The notes beneath the pieces are model-generated. The model was not told the origin of the DNA. It ran no database searches and saw nothing but the letters and a program-made list of their open reading frames with translations. From contig NZ_CP085990.1 in assembly GCF_020736705.1 (NCBI RefSeq), forward strand, positions 2,728,001-2,792,000: 64,000 nucleotides of DNA, in the 5' to 3' direction. Both the position numbers and the translations under genes were made by a program. The stretch comes from Psychrobacter sanguinis (GTDB taxonomy: Bacteria > Pseudomonadota > Gammaproteobacteria > Pseudomonadales > Moraxellaceae). Below, in pieces: positions 1-11,200 of the stretch. Each line of letters opens with the position of its first letter. The first letter of the stretch is position 1.

Positions 1-1427
1 GTGCTCAAAGTTTGTACTACCAGTTTTTAGGCACGGTCTCTAGCTTATATTGCGAACATGTGGTGATTGTCTCTGGTAACCATGACTCCCCTACTTTTTT
101 GGACGCGCCGGCCAATGTTCTTAAATTCTTAAATGTTCATGTGATTGGGACGGCATGTGAGAATATAGAAGATGAGGTGTTGGTATTAAAAGATAAAAAT
201 AATCAACCTCAATGTGTGATAGCAGCGGTACCTTACCTTCGTGATCGAGACGTGAGAAGTAGCCAAGCGGGTGAATCAGGACAAGACAAAGACGCCAATG
301 TTCTGACCGGTATTAATCAGCACTATGATAAGGTTGCTGAAATTGCCAAAGCTAAGCAAAGTCAGCTTATTGAACAACATAACTATTATGTGCCAATCAT
401 AGCCACCGGTCATCTTTTCACCGCTGGGGGCAGAACCACAGAAGATGATGGGGTACGTGACCTTTACGTCGGCTCTTTAGGCAAGGTTTCGGTCGATATG
501 TTTGATAAATGCTTCGATTACGTGGCACTAGGTCATCTACATGTGCCACAAAAAGTGGGGAACTGTGAACACATACGCTATAGTGGCTCCCCTATTGCCA
601 TGGGCTTTGGGGAAGCTCGTCAACAAAAGCAGGTGTTACTTATCCAATTTGCGGAAAGCGTTAGCTTAGACAGTTTTATTACACAACCGCTTAAATCTGA
701 ACCATTGGCTGAGCTTTCTTCATCTGCACCTAATAATCAATCTTCTAATGAGCAATCTTCTAACGACAAGCTCTCCAATAACAAACCATCCAAAAGTACT
801 GCATCGAAAAAAGACAGTTTCTTCGTCGGAGATTTATTTGCTGATTTGGAAGAAGACTTAGATGATGGTTTGAACCTAGACAGTAGCTTAAATGATAAGT
901 TAGACGATGCGTCAGAAAATGAATTTCATATTGATTCAAATGAGACATGGGCGGATGAGGTAATAACTCATAGCCCTTCAACCGAACAAATAAAACTGCT
1001 GCATTCAGATGACGATAAGCAAATGCACGTCATTTCTTTGGCCATTCCTTGCTTCCAAAAATTGCAGCAAATCTCAGGTGATTTGCAGCAAATAACCTCT
1101 CACATTCAACAGTTGCCTAAGTCTGAAAGTATTTGGTTAGAAGTTATTTATAAAGGCGATGAGGTTGTTAGTGATTTACGTGAGCAAATACATGCTTTGA
1201 TTGAAGATACCTCGTTTGACGTACTGAAAATCAAAAACATCAATGTGTACAATAAAATTCTCACTGCTGAATCAACTTCTGAAACGCTACAGGACCTTAA
1301 CGAACAGCAGGTATTTGAACGCTGTTTAACTTTAAATAAAATTCCTGACTCTCAGCGACCTAGCTTACTAGAAGCTTACTCTGAAATACTTCATGAGATT
1401 CATCATGAAGATAAAATGGCAGAGTAA
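1..1427 (+). CDS. sbcD: Exonuclease SbcCD subunit D, 5'-truncated by window edge
   Basis: This is the nuclease subunit of the SbcCD (Mre11-Rad50-like) complex, which cuts hairpins and protein-blocked double-strand ends. The reading frame is open to base 3, so the real start and the first metal-binding motifs lie upstream of the window; the first possible internal start (TTG) is at 12. Visible calcineurin-like phosphoesterase motifs are GNHD (residues 23-26 from that TTG), a TGHLF histidine and the GHLH motif (about 175). Between the catalytic core and the C-terminal domain lies an unusual Asn/Ser-rich then Asp/Glu-rich stretch of about 100 residues (roughly 225-330) that is not part of the usual family. 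sbcC follows after 109 bases on the same strand, so the two subunits are probably co-transcribed. Identification is firm; the function of the insert is unknown. Confidence 0.93.
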   Translation, partial: AQSLYYQFLGTVSSLYCEHVVIVSGNHDSPTFLDAPANVLKFLNVHVIGTACENIEDEVLVLKDKNNQPQCVIAAVPYLRDRDVRSSQAGESGQDKDANVLTGINQHYDKVAEIAKAKQSQLIEQHNYYVPIIATGHLFTAGGRTTEDDGVRDLYVGSLGKVSVDMFDKCFDYVALGHLHVPQKVGNCEHIRYSGSPIAMGFGEARQQKQVLLIQFAESVSLDSFITQPLKSEPLAELSSSAPNNQSSNEQSSNDKLSNNKPSKSTASKKDSFFVGDLFADLEEDLDDGLNLDSSLNDKLDDASENEFHIDSNETWADEVITHSPSTEQIKLLHSDDDKQMHVISLAIPCFQKLQQISGDLQQITSHIQQLPKSESIWLEVIYKGDEVVSDLREQIHALIEDTSFDVLKIKNINVYNKILTAESTSETLQDLNEQQVFERCLTLNKIPDSQRPSLLEAYSEILHEIHHEDKMAE

Positions 1428-1536
1428 CTGATTGGCAGTGAGCAACAGATATTAAAATTAAACAGTGATACTGAATAAGTCCTATCTATAAAACACATTT
1501 AATGAGTATTAAATACAACCAACGGTTTCCAAATCC

Positions 1537-4500
1537 ATGCGACTGATTGAATTACGACTAAAAAATCTAAACTCTCTCAAGGGAGAATGGCACATTGACT
1601 TTAGTGATGATGCCTTTGTTAATGAAGGTATATTTGCCATTACCGGTCAAACGGGTGCTGGCAAGACCACTATTTTAGATGCCATTTGCCTAGCATTATA
1701 TGGCGAAACCCCGCGTATTAGTAATATCAGTAAGTCGACTAATGAAGTGATGACCCGTCAAACTGCCGACTGTTTTGCCGAAATAGTCATTGATATAGAT
1801 GGCTTTCACTATCGCTGTCATTGGAGCCAACGCCGTGCGCATGGTAAGGTTGATGGCAACTTACAAGATGCGACGCATGAAATCTCTCATGCCAACAGTC
1901 AGGGCTCGGTCAAGGCGGGCGAGATTATCGAACATAAGTCTTCATTGACGAAGAAAAAAATTATTGAATTGACCCGCATGGATTTTCAGCAGTTCACTCG
2001 GTCTATTTTATTGGCTCAAGGTAGTTTTGCGGCATTTTTAAGCGCCAAAGCGGATGAACGTGCCGATATCTTAGAAAAGATTACCGGTACCGATATTTAC
2101 GCGACTATTTCCCAACGTACGTTTGAGAAGGTGCGTGATAAACAAGCTAAGTTGAGCGAACTGGAAGCCACATTGAAAGGCTTAGCGTTACTAGATCCAG
2201 AACAAGAAGCTCAATTAAAGACAGAGGCTAACACTCTAACCAAAACCCTTAATGAGCATCGCCTTGAGATTGATAGCCTCAACAAAAAAATAAAATGGTG
2301 TGAAGACGTCAGTGAATTGAGCGAACAATTGGTTCAGTTTCAGGAAACTTTAGTACAAAGCAAACAAGCTCAAGCAGACTTTACTGCTGAAGCGCAACGT
2401 TTGGACAATGCCAATAAAGCATTAGAGATTGAGGGTGTATTTAATCAATTACAACATAAACGCCAAGCGCATGAGTCACTAGCCAAAGAGTTGCATACTG
2501 TAGATGAACAACTTCCTGTCGTCCAACATCAACTGACCACAGAGTCTGAGCAGCTATCACAGTCTATAAAGGCTGAAAAAGAGGCTGCTGATAAATTAAA
2601 TAAAGCGTTGCCAATCATTGCCAAAACCCGTGAACTAGATGCCGAGATTGCTCAGCAACAATACAGCTTTGATCAAAACAATGCTCAGAAAAACAAGCTT
2701 AGCAATGCATCAACCGCTCTAAATCAACAACTTCAACAGTACCGTAATGAGTGCGATAATAAGCACCTTGAATTGGCTAGTCTTAACCAATATTTCACGG
2801 AAAATAGTCAGTATCAGCAATTAGCAGAAGACATTATAAGTCTCGACAAACTTTGCGTTCAATTAAAGGGTACGCTTCAAAGCGCCCAAACCGCTTATGA
2901 AAATAAAAAAAATAAGCTTAATGAACAACATGAACAACATGCCAAGTTAGAGTCATTAATCACTACTCAAGCGGATATAGAAACTGAACTTAAGCAAAAG
3001 CAGTCCAAGCTATTATCTTTACAACAACGCCAAGAAGCCTTATTGCAGGGTCAATCAATAGCCAACCTTAGAGAGCAACAAGAATATATTGATCATACCT
3101 CTGCCCTTTTGCAACAGCTCAACCAGCAATTAAACGACATTGAACAGTTACGAGACCAACTTGACGCCAATCAGCAGACCACAGCAGCGTTAAAAATCAA
3201 AACTGATGAAGAGCAACAGCAAATAAATGAGTATGAGCAAAAGTTGTCTGACTTAAAGTCACAACGTAAAGATAAACAGCTTACTCTAGAGCAACAGCGA
3301 CAAATCTTCCAGCTTCAAGCTAAGCTAGAGGACTATATAGACCTACTTGAGACGAATAAGCCCTGCCCTCTGTGTGGCTCTACGAAACATCCCTATTTGG
3401 ATAGCGAAGATGACAATCTTACTCACCCTGCTAATAAGAGCGACTCTGAACAACAGGCAATTTTGGCCGAAATAAACCAACAAATACAGACTGTTGACGA
3501 TCAAATCGAACAGCTTGATACTCACTTAAGTCAATGCAGAGTCAATTTGGCGACTGCAGAGCATGATCTGAACCAAAAGCAAAATCAGTTTAACGACTTT
3601 ATCAATCAGCTCAATACCAAAGTCAGTCAATGTCAGCAGCAAGTTTTTAGTGTTAAAGACAGCGCTACTGACTATGGCAATAATGCAGTCTCAGTGCAGA
3701 GTTTGCTCGCTAAATTCCAAGTTATCGCGCCTATTGAAATGCTAGTGACTCAGCTTAATGGTTTGGACGGTAATAATTTAAGTCAACTTCAGCAAACACT
3801 TAGTGCGGTTAAAGATAGCCCACAATCCGCTATTGAATCGATAAGATTGACTATTGAAGCCTTAACCACGCTTAAACAAGGCATTAAAAAGACAATAGAA
3901 GATGATAGTGAACTGACAACTGAGAAACAGCAGGTTGAAGACGATGTCAGAGGCCTTGATTCTAAGCTGAAAATTATTATAAGTGATAGTAATAATATTA
4001 AATATGGCTTGGATTATTTACAAAAAGGCTTGCTAGAAGTAGATCAACAAATCACTGGTTTTTATGATTCTATTTCTACTGGTGTTGATCAGTTACAGCA
4101 ATTAGTCGCTAAATATCAAACCCATAAAGATCATACTGATGATGAGTCTAATAATGTGCAACATTGCCTGCAGCAAACCTTTGAGACCTTGAATCGATTA
4201 CACGGCAGTATTGCTAATAAACAAGGTTTATCCGAGAATCATGAAGAGTCAGTACTTACGCCACTGCGTAATCTGCGCACCTCGTTAAAAGCAATGCTCG
4301 ACACCTATAAGGCAAAATCTGACCTTAAACTGCAAATTACCAATCAGCTTGAAACCTTATCGGTGCAAATTACAGACAGAGAACATCGAATCTCAGAGAC
4401 TGAAGTAGACATCAAACAGTTAAGCCAAACTATCTCAGCGCAGTCGCAGCAGATTGAACAATTGCGCCAACGACGTAGCGTATTATTTGGAGAAAAAGAC

Positions 4501-5553
4501 TTACAGTCAGAAGAAAACCAATTACGCTCACAGCTTGATATAGCGAGAAACACGCTAACGAAAATCAAAGAAAAACACTCTGCTACTGAGTATCAAATTA
4601 AACAATTGACTGACAGTAAGACCCTAAAAGAAGATCAACTGGGTGTGTTAAATACTGACCTAAGCCAGCAAGAAACAGTGTTTACCTCAATGCTTGCTGA
4701 ACAATGTTTTGACAATGAACAAGACTTCTTACAAGCTCGCCTGCCTAAACACGAACGTGACCAACTGAGCAGCCAAAAGCAGCAAATCGCTCAAGCATTA
4801 CAGTTGGCACAAAACTCGGTCTCAACGACTGAAACCAAGCTTAGAGAGAAACAGGAAAACCCATTAACCACAGAAGATAAACTCGTACTTGAAAATCAAC
4901 GTGCTGAAAAACAGAAGTTGGCTGATCAACTAATCGAACAATTAGGCGCTATTAATCAGCAGCTTAAAACCAATGAGGAACGTAAAGGCGAGCAGCAATC
5001 ACAGCTTGCAATCATTGCTCAACAGAAGCAAGACCTTAAAGTCTGGCAACAGTTAAATGAACTAATCGGCTCTGCTACCGGTAAGAAATTCCGCACCTTT
5101 GCTCAAGGGCTGACGTTTGACATCATGGTTGCCAATGCCAATACCCAACTTCAGAAGATGAGCGATCGTTACTTGTTAATACGAGATGAAGAAAGTCCGT
5201 TAGAGCTAAATGTTATTGATAATTATCAAGCTGGCGAGGTTCGCGGTACCAAAAACTTGTCTGGTGGTGAAGGCTTTATTATCAGTCTGGCTTTAGCGTT
5301 GGGACTGTCTAATATGGCTAGCCATAATATCCGAGTTGATTCACTGTTCTTAGATGAAGGATTCGGTACATTAGATGAGGATTCGTTGGATATCGCCCTT
5401 AACACCTTAACTGGCCTACAACAGGAAGGGAAACTAATCGGGGTTATCTCTCACGTTCAAGCCTTGAAAGAACGTATTCATACACAGATTAAGGTGGAGA
5501 AACTTTCAGGTGGGCACAGTCAGATTAGTGGTCCTGGTTGTTTGCGGGTTTAG
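1537..5553 (+). CDS. sbcC: Exonuclease SbcCD subunit C (SMC/Rad50-like ATPase)
   Basis: This is the ATPase subunit that drives SbcD opening and processing of DNA ends. At 1338 residues it is somewhat longer than typical SbcC. The N-terminal lobe carries the Walker A motif GQTGAGKTT (about residues 37-45). Two long coiled-coil arms rich in Gln, Leu and Glu follow, joined by a Rad50-type zinc hook CPLC at about residue 609. The C-terminal lobe has the ABC signature LSGGE (about 1240) and a Walker B SLFLDEGFG (about 1269). The ATG start gives the classic N-terminus MRLIELRLKNLNSLKG. The Gln-rich coiled coil is typical of Moraxellaceae orthologues. It lies downstream of sbcD in an apparent operon and is convergent with the minus-strand oxidoreductase gene. 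Confidence 0.96.
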   Translation: MRLIELRLKNLNSLKGEWHIDFSDDAFVNEGIFAITGQTGAGKTTILDAICLALYGETPRISNISKSTNEVMTRQTADCFAEIVIDIDGFHYRCHWSQRRAHGKVDGNLQDATHEISHANSQGSVKAGEIIEHKSSLTKKKIIELTRMDFQQFTRSILLAQGSFAAFLSAKADERADILEKITGTDIYATISQRTFEKVRDKQAKLSELEATLKGLALLDPEQEAQLKTEANTLTKTLNEHRLEIDSLNKKIKWCEDVSELSEQLVQFQETLVQSKQAQADFTAEAQRLDNANKALEIEGVFNQLQHKRQAHESLAKELHTVDEQLPVVQHQLTTESEQLSQSIKAEKEAADKLNKALPIIAKTRELDAEIAQQQYSFDQNNAQKNKLSNASTALNQQLQQYRNECDNKHLELASLNQYFTENSQYQQLAEDIISLDKLCVQLKGTLQSAQTAYENKKNKLNEQHEQHAKLESLITTQADIETELKQKQSKLLSLQQRQEALLQGQSIANLREQQEYIDHTSALLQQLNQQLNDIEQLRDQLDANQQTTAALKIKTDEEQQQINEYEQKLSDLKSQRKDKQLTLEQQRQIFQLQAKLEDYIDLLETNKPCPLCGSTKHPYLDSEDDNLTHPANKSDSEQQAILAEINQQIQTVDDQIEQLDTHLSQCRVNLATAEHDLNQKQNQFNDFINQLNTKVSQCQQQVFSVKDSATDYGNNAVSVQSLLAKFQVIAPIEMLVTQLNGLDGNNLSQLQQTLSAVKDSPQSAIESIRLTIEALTTLKQGIKKTIEDDSELTTEKQQVEDDVRGLDSKLKIIISDSNNIKYGLDYLQKGLLEVDQQITGFYDSISTGVDQLQQLVAKYQTHKDHTDDESNNVQHCLQQTFETLNRLHGSIANKQGLSENHEESVLTPLRNLRTSLKAMLDTYKAKSDLKLQITNQLETLSVQITDREHRISETEVDIKQLSQTISAQSQQIEQLRQRRSVLFGEKDLQSEENQLRSQLDIARNTLTKIKEKHSATEYQIKQLTDSKTLKEDQLGVLNTDLSQQETVFTSMLAEQCFDNEQDFLQARLPKHERDQLSSQKQQIAQALQLAQNSVSTTETKLREKQENPLTTEDKLVLENQRAEKQKLADQLIEQLGAINQQLKTNEERKGEQQSQLAIIAQQKQDLKVWQQLNELIGSATGKKFRTFAQGLTFDIMVANANTQLQKMSDRYLLIRDEESPLELNVIDNYQAGEVRGTKNLSGGEGFIISLALALGLSNMASHNIRVDSLFLDEGFGTLDEDSLDIALNTLTGLQQEGKLIGVISHVQALKERIHTQIKVEKLSGGHSQISGPGCLRV

Positions 5554-5555
5554 AG

Positions 5556-5592
5556 TTTTGGGGTTTTGGACTATGATGCCACTACCCCAAAA
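5556..5592. terminator. Hairpin between convergent genes
   Basis: A 9-bp perfect stem, TTTTGGGGT paired with ACCCCAAAA, with a 19-base loop starts three bases after the sbcC stop. No clean T-run follows on either strand, so intrinsic termination is only likely, not certain. Confidence 0.35.
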
Positions 5593-5664
5593 CAAAACCG
5601 CTCAGATAGATCACTTCAAATGAAATTGCTCAAACAACACAACTCAGATTTAAAGAGCTAAATT

Positions 5665-7629
5665 CTATATCCAATTAGCAGCATCATAGGCAGTTTTTAT
5701 CGCATGCGAGATATCCGCTACCTTCACACAGTCTCCCACCTCAACAACCTCAATGCCTTGTGCCAATAAGTCACTGCTATCAAAGACTTGTGGACGTGCT
5801 CCACTAGCGATAACCGCATAATCCGCAAAAAAAGGAATAATGTTGCCTTGCTGATCTTCACAAGCAATATTTAATTCATACGATGATAATTGATTTTCTT
5901 GAGCCTCCTGAAAGTGCTTTGGCTCAATGCGAGTCACCTTAAGACCTGGATGCTGAGTAACCCCATAACGACGGTAGGTTTCTAGGACACTCGGCAATAC
6001 TGTAATACCGATGCCCGCCCCTACTTTATCACTCATCTCGATAATCGCTACTTGGCATCCTTGCTCTGCAAGGTATTCAGCAGTCTCACAGCCAACGATG
6101 CCACCACCGATGATAACCACACGCCCTGCAACTTTTTGCTCACCTGCCAGCACTTTCCAAGCATCGAAAACTTGAGAGTCGTCTATACCAACAATAGGCG
6201 GCATAAAGCTATTGGCACCAGTAGCAACGATTACTGAATCTGGCGATAAAGCGAGAATACTATCCGTATCAGCTTCAGAACCTTGGTGAATCTGTACGCC
6301 AGTTTGATGACAGGCCTGAGTTAAATCTTCGATACTGCGACGAATTTCAATCTTCCGAGGTGGTATTGAGGCAATATTAAGCTGACCGCCCAGATAGTTT
6401 TGCTTTTCAAACAGCGTCACTTCGTGACCTTTAGTAGCGGCCACTCGAGCCGCCTCTAGTCCAGCAGGACCACCGCCAATTACCACTACCTTTTTACGCT
6501 GCTCAGCAGGGGTAATGAATCGAACCGCTTCGAAACCATTCTCGGCATTCACCACACAAGCGATAAACGAACGATTGAGGACAGTATCAACACAGCCTTC
6601 ATTACAGCCTATGCAGCGGATGATGTCTTGCGGACGACCAGCAACAGTTTTATTTACCCAATCAGGATCAGCAAGTAAAGCGCGGCCTATACCGATCATA
6701 TCCGCTTTGCCCTCATTCAGTAGTGCTTCTGACATAGCAGGGTCTATAATGCGTCCAGAAGTACTGACTGGAATTGAAATCACCTGCTTTACTGAGGCAG
6801 TGATATCTGCAAAGAAACAATAAGGCTGCACACCCATCGGCGGAATAGTATCCGCCATATTACCCGTGTGATTCGCCTGAGCCACATGCAGCATATCTAC
6901 GCCAGCCTGCTCAAGCCACTGAGCAAATATCGGTGCTTCATCAATGCTTACCCCACCCTTGCCTCGTTCAGGCGTAATTACCGGTAGCTTGTATTCAATG
7001 ACCATTTCAGGCACAGTAGCCCTCATGGCTTGTACCAGCATCAGAGCAAATCGAGTACGGTTCTCTAAAGAACCCCCAAACTCATCGCTACGGGTATTCA
7101 TGATTGGACTACACAATGCTCCGACCAATCTGTCTCCATGAATACTAACCACATCAACACCCGCCCGCTGAGCACGTAAGGCACAGGCACACATCTTATC
7201 GATAATTTGATCTAGTGTCTCTGGCGTTACCTCATTCACAAAATGATCCATGTCATGATGCAGTTGAGATCGCACTTCCTGCATTTTACCCGCCGCAAAT
7301 AAGGCATTAAGCGCTTCACTGTTATATTCAGGATGGAATATCTGTACCCCAAGTTTTGCGCCATAAGCATGGACATTGTCAGCCAATTGTCGAAAGCTGT
7401 CGATTTGACTGTCCTCATAAAGTTTTGGGGTAACTGCAAAGCTAGGAATGGGCGCCACATCGCCTAACACGATATAACCGACACCGCCCTCTGCTAGGCG
7501 AGTATAAAAGGCGCGACTTTGCTCACTGATGGTGCCGTCTTTGTCTTCGTAACCCGTAGTTAAAGGGGGAAATAAGACGCGGTTTTTAAAAACGTGACCG
7601 TTAATGGTGATAGGCTGTAATATATTCAT
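5665..7629 (-). CDS. NADH:flavin oxidoreductase, 2,4-dienoyl-CoA reductase (FadH) type
   Basis: A 654-residue two-part flavoenzyme of the FadH/trimethylamine dehydrogenase group. The N-terminal half is an Old Yellow Enzyme TIM barrel that would bind FMN. Around residues 337-357 the pattern CIGCNEGC followed by a further Cys is the usual 4Fe-4S site. The C-terminal half contains two Rossmann glycine motifs, VVVIGGGPAGLEAA (about 374) for FAD and VVIIGGGIVGCETAE (about 500) for NAD(P)H. The family reduces conjugated C=C bonds, classically 2,4-dienoyl-CoA during oxidation of unsaturated fatty acids, but members acting on other enones or amines look alike. No beta-oxidation gene is adjacent, so the substrate is inferred only loosely. 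It stands alone on the minus strand. Confidence 0.85.
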   Translation of the reverse strand: MNILQPITINGHVFKNRVLFPPLTTGYEDKDGTISEQSRAFYTRLAEGGVGYIVLGDVAPIPSFAVTPKLYEDSQIDSFRQLADNVHAYGAKLGVQIFHPEYNSEALNALFAAGKMQEVRSQLHHDMDHFVNEVTPETLDQIIDKMCACALRAQRAGVDVVSIHGDRLVGALCSPIMNTRSDEFGGSLENRTRFALMLVQAMRATVPEMVIEYKLPVITPERGKGGVSIDEAPIFAQWLEQAGVDMLHVAQANHTGNMADTIPPMGVQPYCFFADITASVKQVISIPVSTSGRIIDPAMSEALLNEGKADMIGIGRALLADPDWVNKTVAGRPQDIIRCIGCNEGCVDTVLNRSFIACVVNAENGFEAVRFITPAEQRKKVVVIGGGPAGLEAARVAATKGHEVTLFEKQNYLGGQLNIASIPPRKIEIRRSIEDLTQACHQTGVQIHQGSEADTDSILALSPDSVIVATGANSFMPPIVGIDDSQVFDAWKVLAGEQKVAGRVVIIGGGIVGCETAEYLAEQGCQVAIIEMSDKVGAGIGITVLPSVLETYRRYGVTQHPGLKVTRIEPKHFQEAQENQLSSYELNIACEDQQGNIIPFFADYAVIASGARPQVFDSSDLLAQGIEVVEVGDCVKVADISHAIKTAYDAANWI

Positions 7630-7742
7630 GGTGTTCTCTAAGTGTCTCTGGCTTGAGCCAATGATGGCTTCAATATCTATAATGCCAATATCTGTCGGGG
7701 TAAATTCATAAATGTTAATCTTATAGAATCTTAGATCAATTC

Positions 7743-8024
7743 TTAAATTATTTTATCTAACTTCAATTTATCTAACTCTAATTTAACATTTAAACGCAAT
7801 TTATCTTCATCAAATTCATAATCCTCTCTATCAGACTCAGGATTATAAAGATCTGCCATTAAAAATATTGTTGAGTTGACCTGACTTAATATCCCTGAAT
7901 CCTTAGAAGCTAGATCTAAATCCCTTTCAATTTTCCATAATTCAATGTAAGCATCTGCAAATATATCAGCAGTTAGTCTTTCGTTGACAAAGGATTCAGC
8001 AAACTTAGATAAAACTATACTCAT
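7743..8024 (-). CDS. Colicin D immunity-like protein (orphan)
   Basis: A 93-residue acidic cytoplasmic protein. The C-terminal half, with the pattern N/P-E-x-D-R-x-x-Y-E-F/I-D followed by an alternating Lys/Leu helix, resembles the colicin D immunity protein ImmD family (self-protective colicin-like immunity), and the length is nearly the same (ImmD is 87 residues). ImmD proteins neutralise tRNA-cleaving toxin domains by covering the active site with acidic residues. A GGAG ribosome site lies 7-8 bases before the ATG. No toxin, CDI or secretion gene is near; the neighbours are metabolic. It therefore looks like an orphan immunity gene, either defence against neighbours' toxins or a remnant. 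The family call rests on motif likeness by eye. Confidence 0.68.
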   Translation of the reverse strand: MSIVLSKFAESFVNERLTADIFADAYIELWKIERDLDLASKDSGILSQVNSTIFLMADLYNPESDREDYEFDEDKLRLNVKLELDKLKLDKII

Positions 8025-8167
8025 CTTAGCACTCCGTTTTTAGTTACTTTGGTTAATTAATCCTGCAACTATCCCCTAAAATAATATCTCTAAAAATATA
8101 TTTGAATAAAACATTCAAAAAAAGTCATATGTTAAAACAGATAAGTCAGTTAAAACTTCTAACAATA

Positions 8168-8198
8168 AAAATCCCCCTTTAACTAAAAGAGGGATTGT
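8168..8198 (-). terminator. Intrinsic terminator of the glutamate dehydrogenase gene
   Basis: Read on the minus strand, the stem AATCCCTCTTTT pairs with AAAGGGGGATT around a 4-base loop and is followed by TTTATTG, about 30 bases past the gdh stop codon. Confidence 0.7.
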
Positions 8199-8229
8199 TT
8201 ATGGTTTGGCTTATAAATTATAAAGTGTC

Positions 8230-11200
8230 TTACTCAGCAATCAGCTTATTAATCTCACTAATCATCACCGATAAAGCCGACAAGCTTACTTGTGTGCCAT
8301 TAAGCTTAGACATTTGGCTCGCCATCGTATCAATAGCCTGCTGGTGCGTTTTTTGCCACTGCTGCAATGCGTCAACCGGTTGTTGCTGCGACAATAGCGT
8401 GGTCATCATCTGACGCAAGCTACGACTTAACTCATTAAATAACGCATAACGAGCCCTTCTGTCCCAGTGATCCTGCTGTGGTAACTGCTCCACTTGCAGC
8501 ATTAGCCAGTCAATATGAAGATTTTGGTAAACCTCAAAATACAGCTGAGTAATCTCTTCAACAGGACGGTCATATTTCTCTGCCAATAAAGCCGTGTCCA
8601 ATGCATCGATAGCATAAGGCAATATAGCGAAGATTTGCGCATTATCATTATCTAAGCCTAAATCAGTTAACTCAGTCACATCTTGTTCTAAATGCGACTC
8701 AAATTGAGTAGCAATGATACCTTGAGGCTGGATTAGTTCAGCGACGCTATTTTGGAAACGCTCAATAGTATCGGCCACTTGCAGCTCACTACCAAAGGCA
8801 TTTATTAACCACACAATACCCTGTTCCATTACCGCACGAATTCTCAATTCTAGCTGTAATAAGGTTGCCGCATCTACTTGGTTATCAAGTGATTCAAGCG
8901 TTTTCCAGCTATCACTAATTTGGAAGATATCTCTAACAATGGCATAGGCACGACTCAATGTCGCCACACCTTGATCGGTCTCTTCAAACAGGCGGAATAT
9001 AGCTTCAATGCCCAAACGATTAACCACGCTATTGGTCAAATAAGTGCTGATGATTTCACGATGTAAGCGGTGACGGGTCATCTCATCGAAAAATTCACCT
9101 GCCAGCTGATCAGGGAAGTATTTACGCAGCTCATTAGCAAAGTACGGATTATCAGGTAAGTCAGACTCTAACAGTTGCTCATAGACCCACATTTTGCCAT
9201 AAGCTAATATTACCGACAGTTCAGGACGCGTCATGCCAGTGCCCGCTGCCATACGCTGCTCAATAATCTCATCACTCGGCAAGAACTCTATCGCTCTGTC
9301 CAATCGACCTTCTGCTTCTAAATAGTCAATGATGCGCTTATGATCGGTCAGGTTATCTGCCCCATCAAGATGGCTTAACTCTATGGCTTGAGGTTGTAAG
9401 TAGTTTTGGCGCAACACCAGCTGAGCCACCTCATCGGTCATACTCTTTAACAGCTCATTACGCTGCTTGGTGGTCATGTCCCCTTGTTCAACGACTTTGC
9501 CCAGTAAGATTTTGATATTAACTTCATGGTCTGAGCAGTTGACACCCGCTGAATTATCGATAGCATCAGTATATAACTGACCGCCTTGGTTATCAGGACC
9601 ACCCTGTAAGGCGAATTCAATACGCCCTCGCTGAGTACAGCCTAAGTTACCGCCTTCACCAAGCACTTTGGCTCGAATATCTTCTCCATTAACACGTACT
9701 GCGTCGTTGGCACGGTCACCCACATCAGCATGGCTCTCGTCCTTGCTTTTGACATAAGTACCAATGCCGCCATTCCAGATAAGGTCAACAGGGGCTTTTA
9801 GTAAGCGACTGATTAACTCATTGGGATTTAGGCTGTCTTCTTCTATATCAAAAGCCGCTTTCATCTCATCACTGATGCTAATCGACTTATCTTGACGAGA
9901 AAACACCCCGCCGCCTTGGCTAATTAAGGACTTGTCATAATCATCCCACGTTGAACGGGATAGGTTAAACAAACGCTCACGCTCTGCATAAGAGGCTTGG
10001 GTATCAGGGTTAGGATCAATAAAGATGTGTAGATGGTTAAAGGCGGCTTGTAGTTTGATGTGCTTCGATAACAGCATGCCATTGCCGAATACATCACCAC
10101 TCATATCGCCAATACCGACCACGGTAAAGTCATCTTTATTTTGAATATTCATTCCGAGCATTCTAAAGTGACGCTTGACTGATTCCCATGCGCCGCGAGC
10201 AGTGATACCCATCGCTTTGTGGTCATAACCTACTGAGCCACCTGACGCGAAAGCATCATCTAACCAGAATCCGTATTCTGCGGCTACGCCATTGGCAATG
10301 TCTGAGAAGCTGGCTGTGCCTTTATCGGCGGCCACTACCAAGTAAGGGTCGTCCTCATCGTGGCGCACGGTATTGTCAGGATGCACTACCTTACCATCGA
10401 CTAAGTTATCAGTCACATCAAGCATACCGCGTAAGAAGGTCTGATAACACTCGATTCCCTCTTTTTGGAATGCGTCTCGACCATCAGCTGGGCTTTTTTG
10501 TTTAACAATAAAGCCGCCTTTGGAACCGACTGGCACAATCACCGCATTTTTAACCATTTGTGCTTTGACAAGGCCCAGTACTTCGGTACGGAAGTCCTCC
10601 ATACGATCTGACCAACGCAAACCACCACGGGCCACTTTGCCACCGCGTAAATGAATGGCTTCTACGCGAGGCGAATACACAAATATTTCAAACATAGGTT
10701 TGGGTTTGGGTAAGTTAGGAATTTCGCTGGCAGCAAACTTAAAGGACAAGCGGTCTTTACGGTTGCCATCGCTATCACACTGGTAGAAGTTGGTGCGCAG
10801 CATCGCATTGATTAAATCTAAATACCAACGCAAGATTCGGTCTTCATCTAAGCTTTCAACGTTGGCCAATGCGGTTTTTAATTGCTCTTGGCAGGCTGCT
10901 GTTTTTGAAACTCGTTCCTGCTCACTGTATTCAGGATTCATACGGGCATCAAACAAGTCGGCTATCATTACCGCAATGTCGCCATTTTTGACTAAAGTTT
11001 GTTTGATATATTGGCTTGAGAAAGGCGCTTTGGCCTGCAAGATATAACGCATTAACGCACGTAGTATCACGACTTCGAAAGTACCTAAGCGGGTTGCCAA
11101 AATCAGCTCGTTAAGCGAATCGCTTTCTACTCGACCTGCCCAAATCTGTGCCAAGCTGTCTTCAAATTGCTCGCGTACCACGGCCAAATCAATGCTTTTG

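Noticed and set aside
6515..6823. Plus-strand frame opposite the dienoyl-CoA-reductase-like gene
   Set aside because: It lies fully inside a well-supported minus-strand gene; no ribosome site and no recognisable protein.
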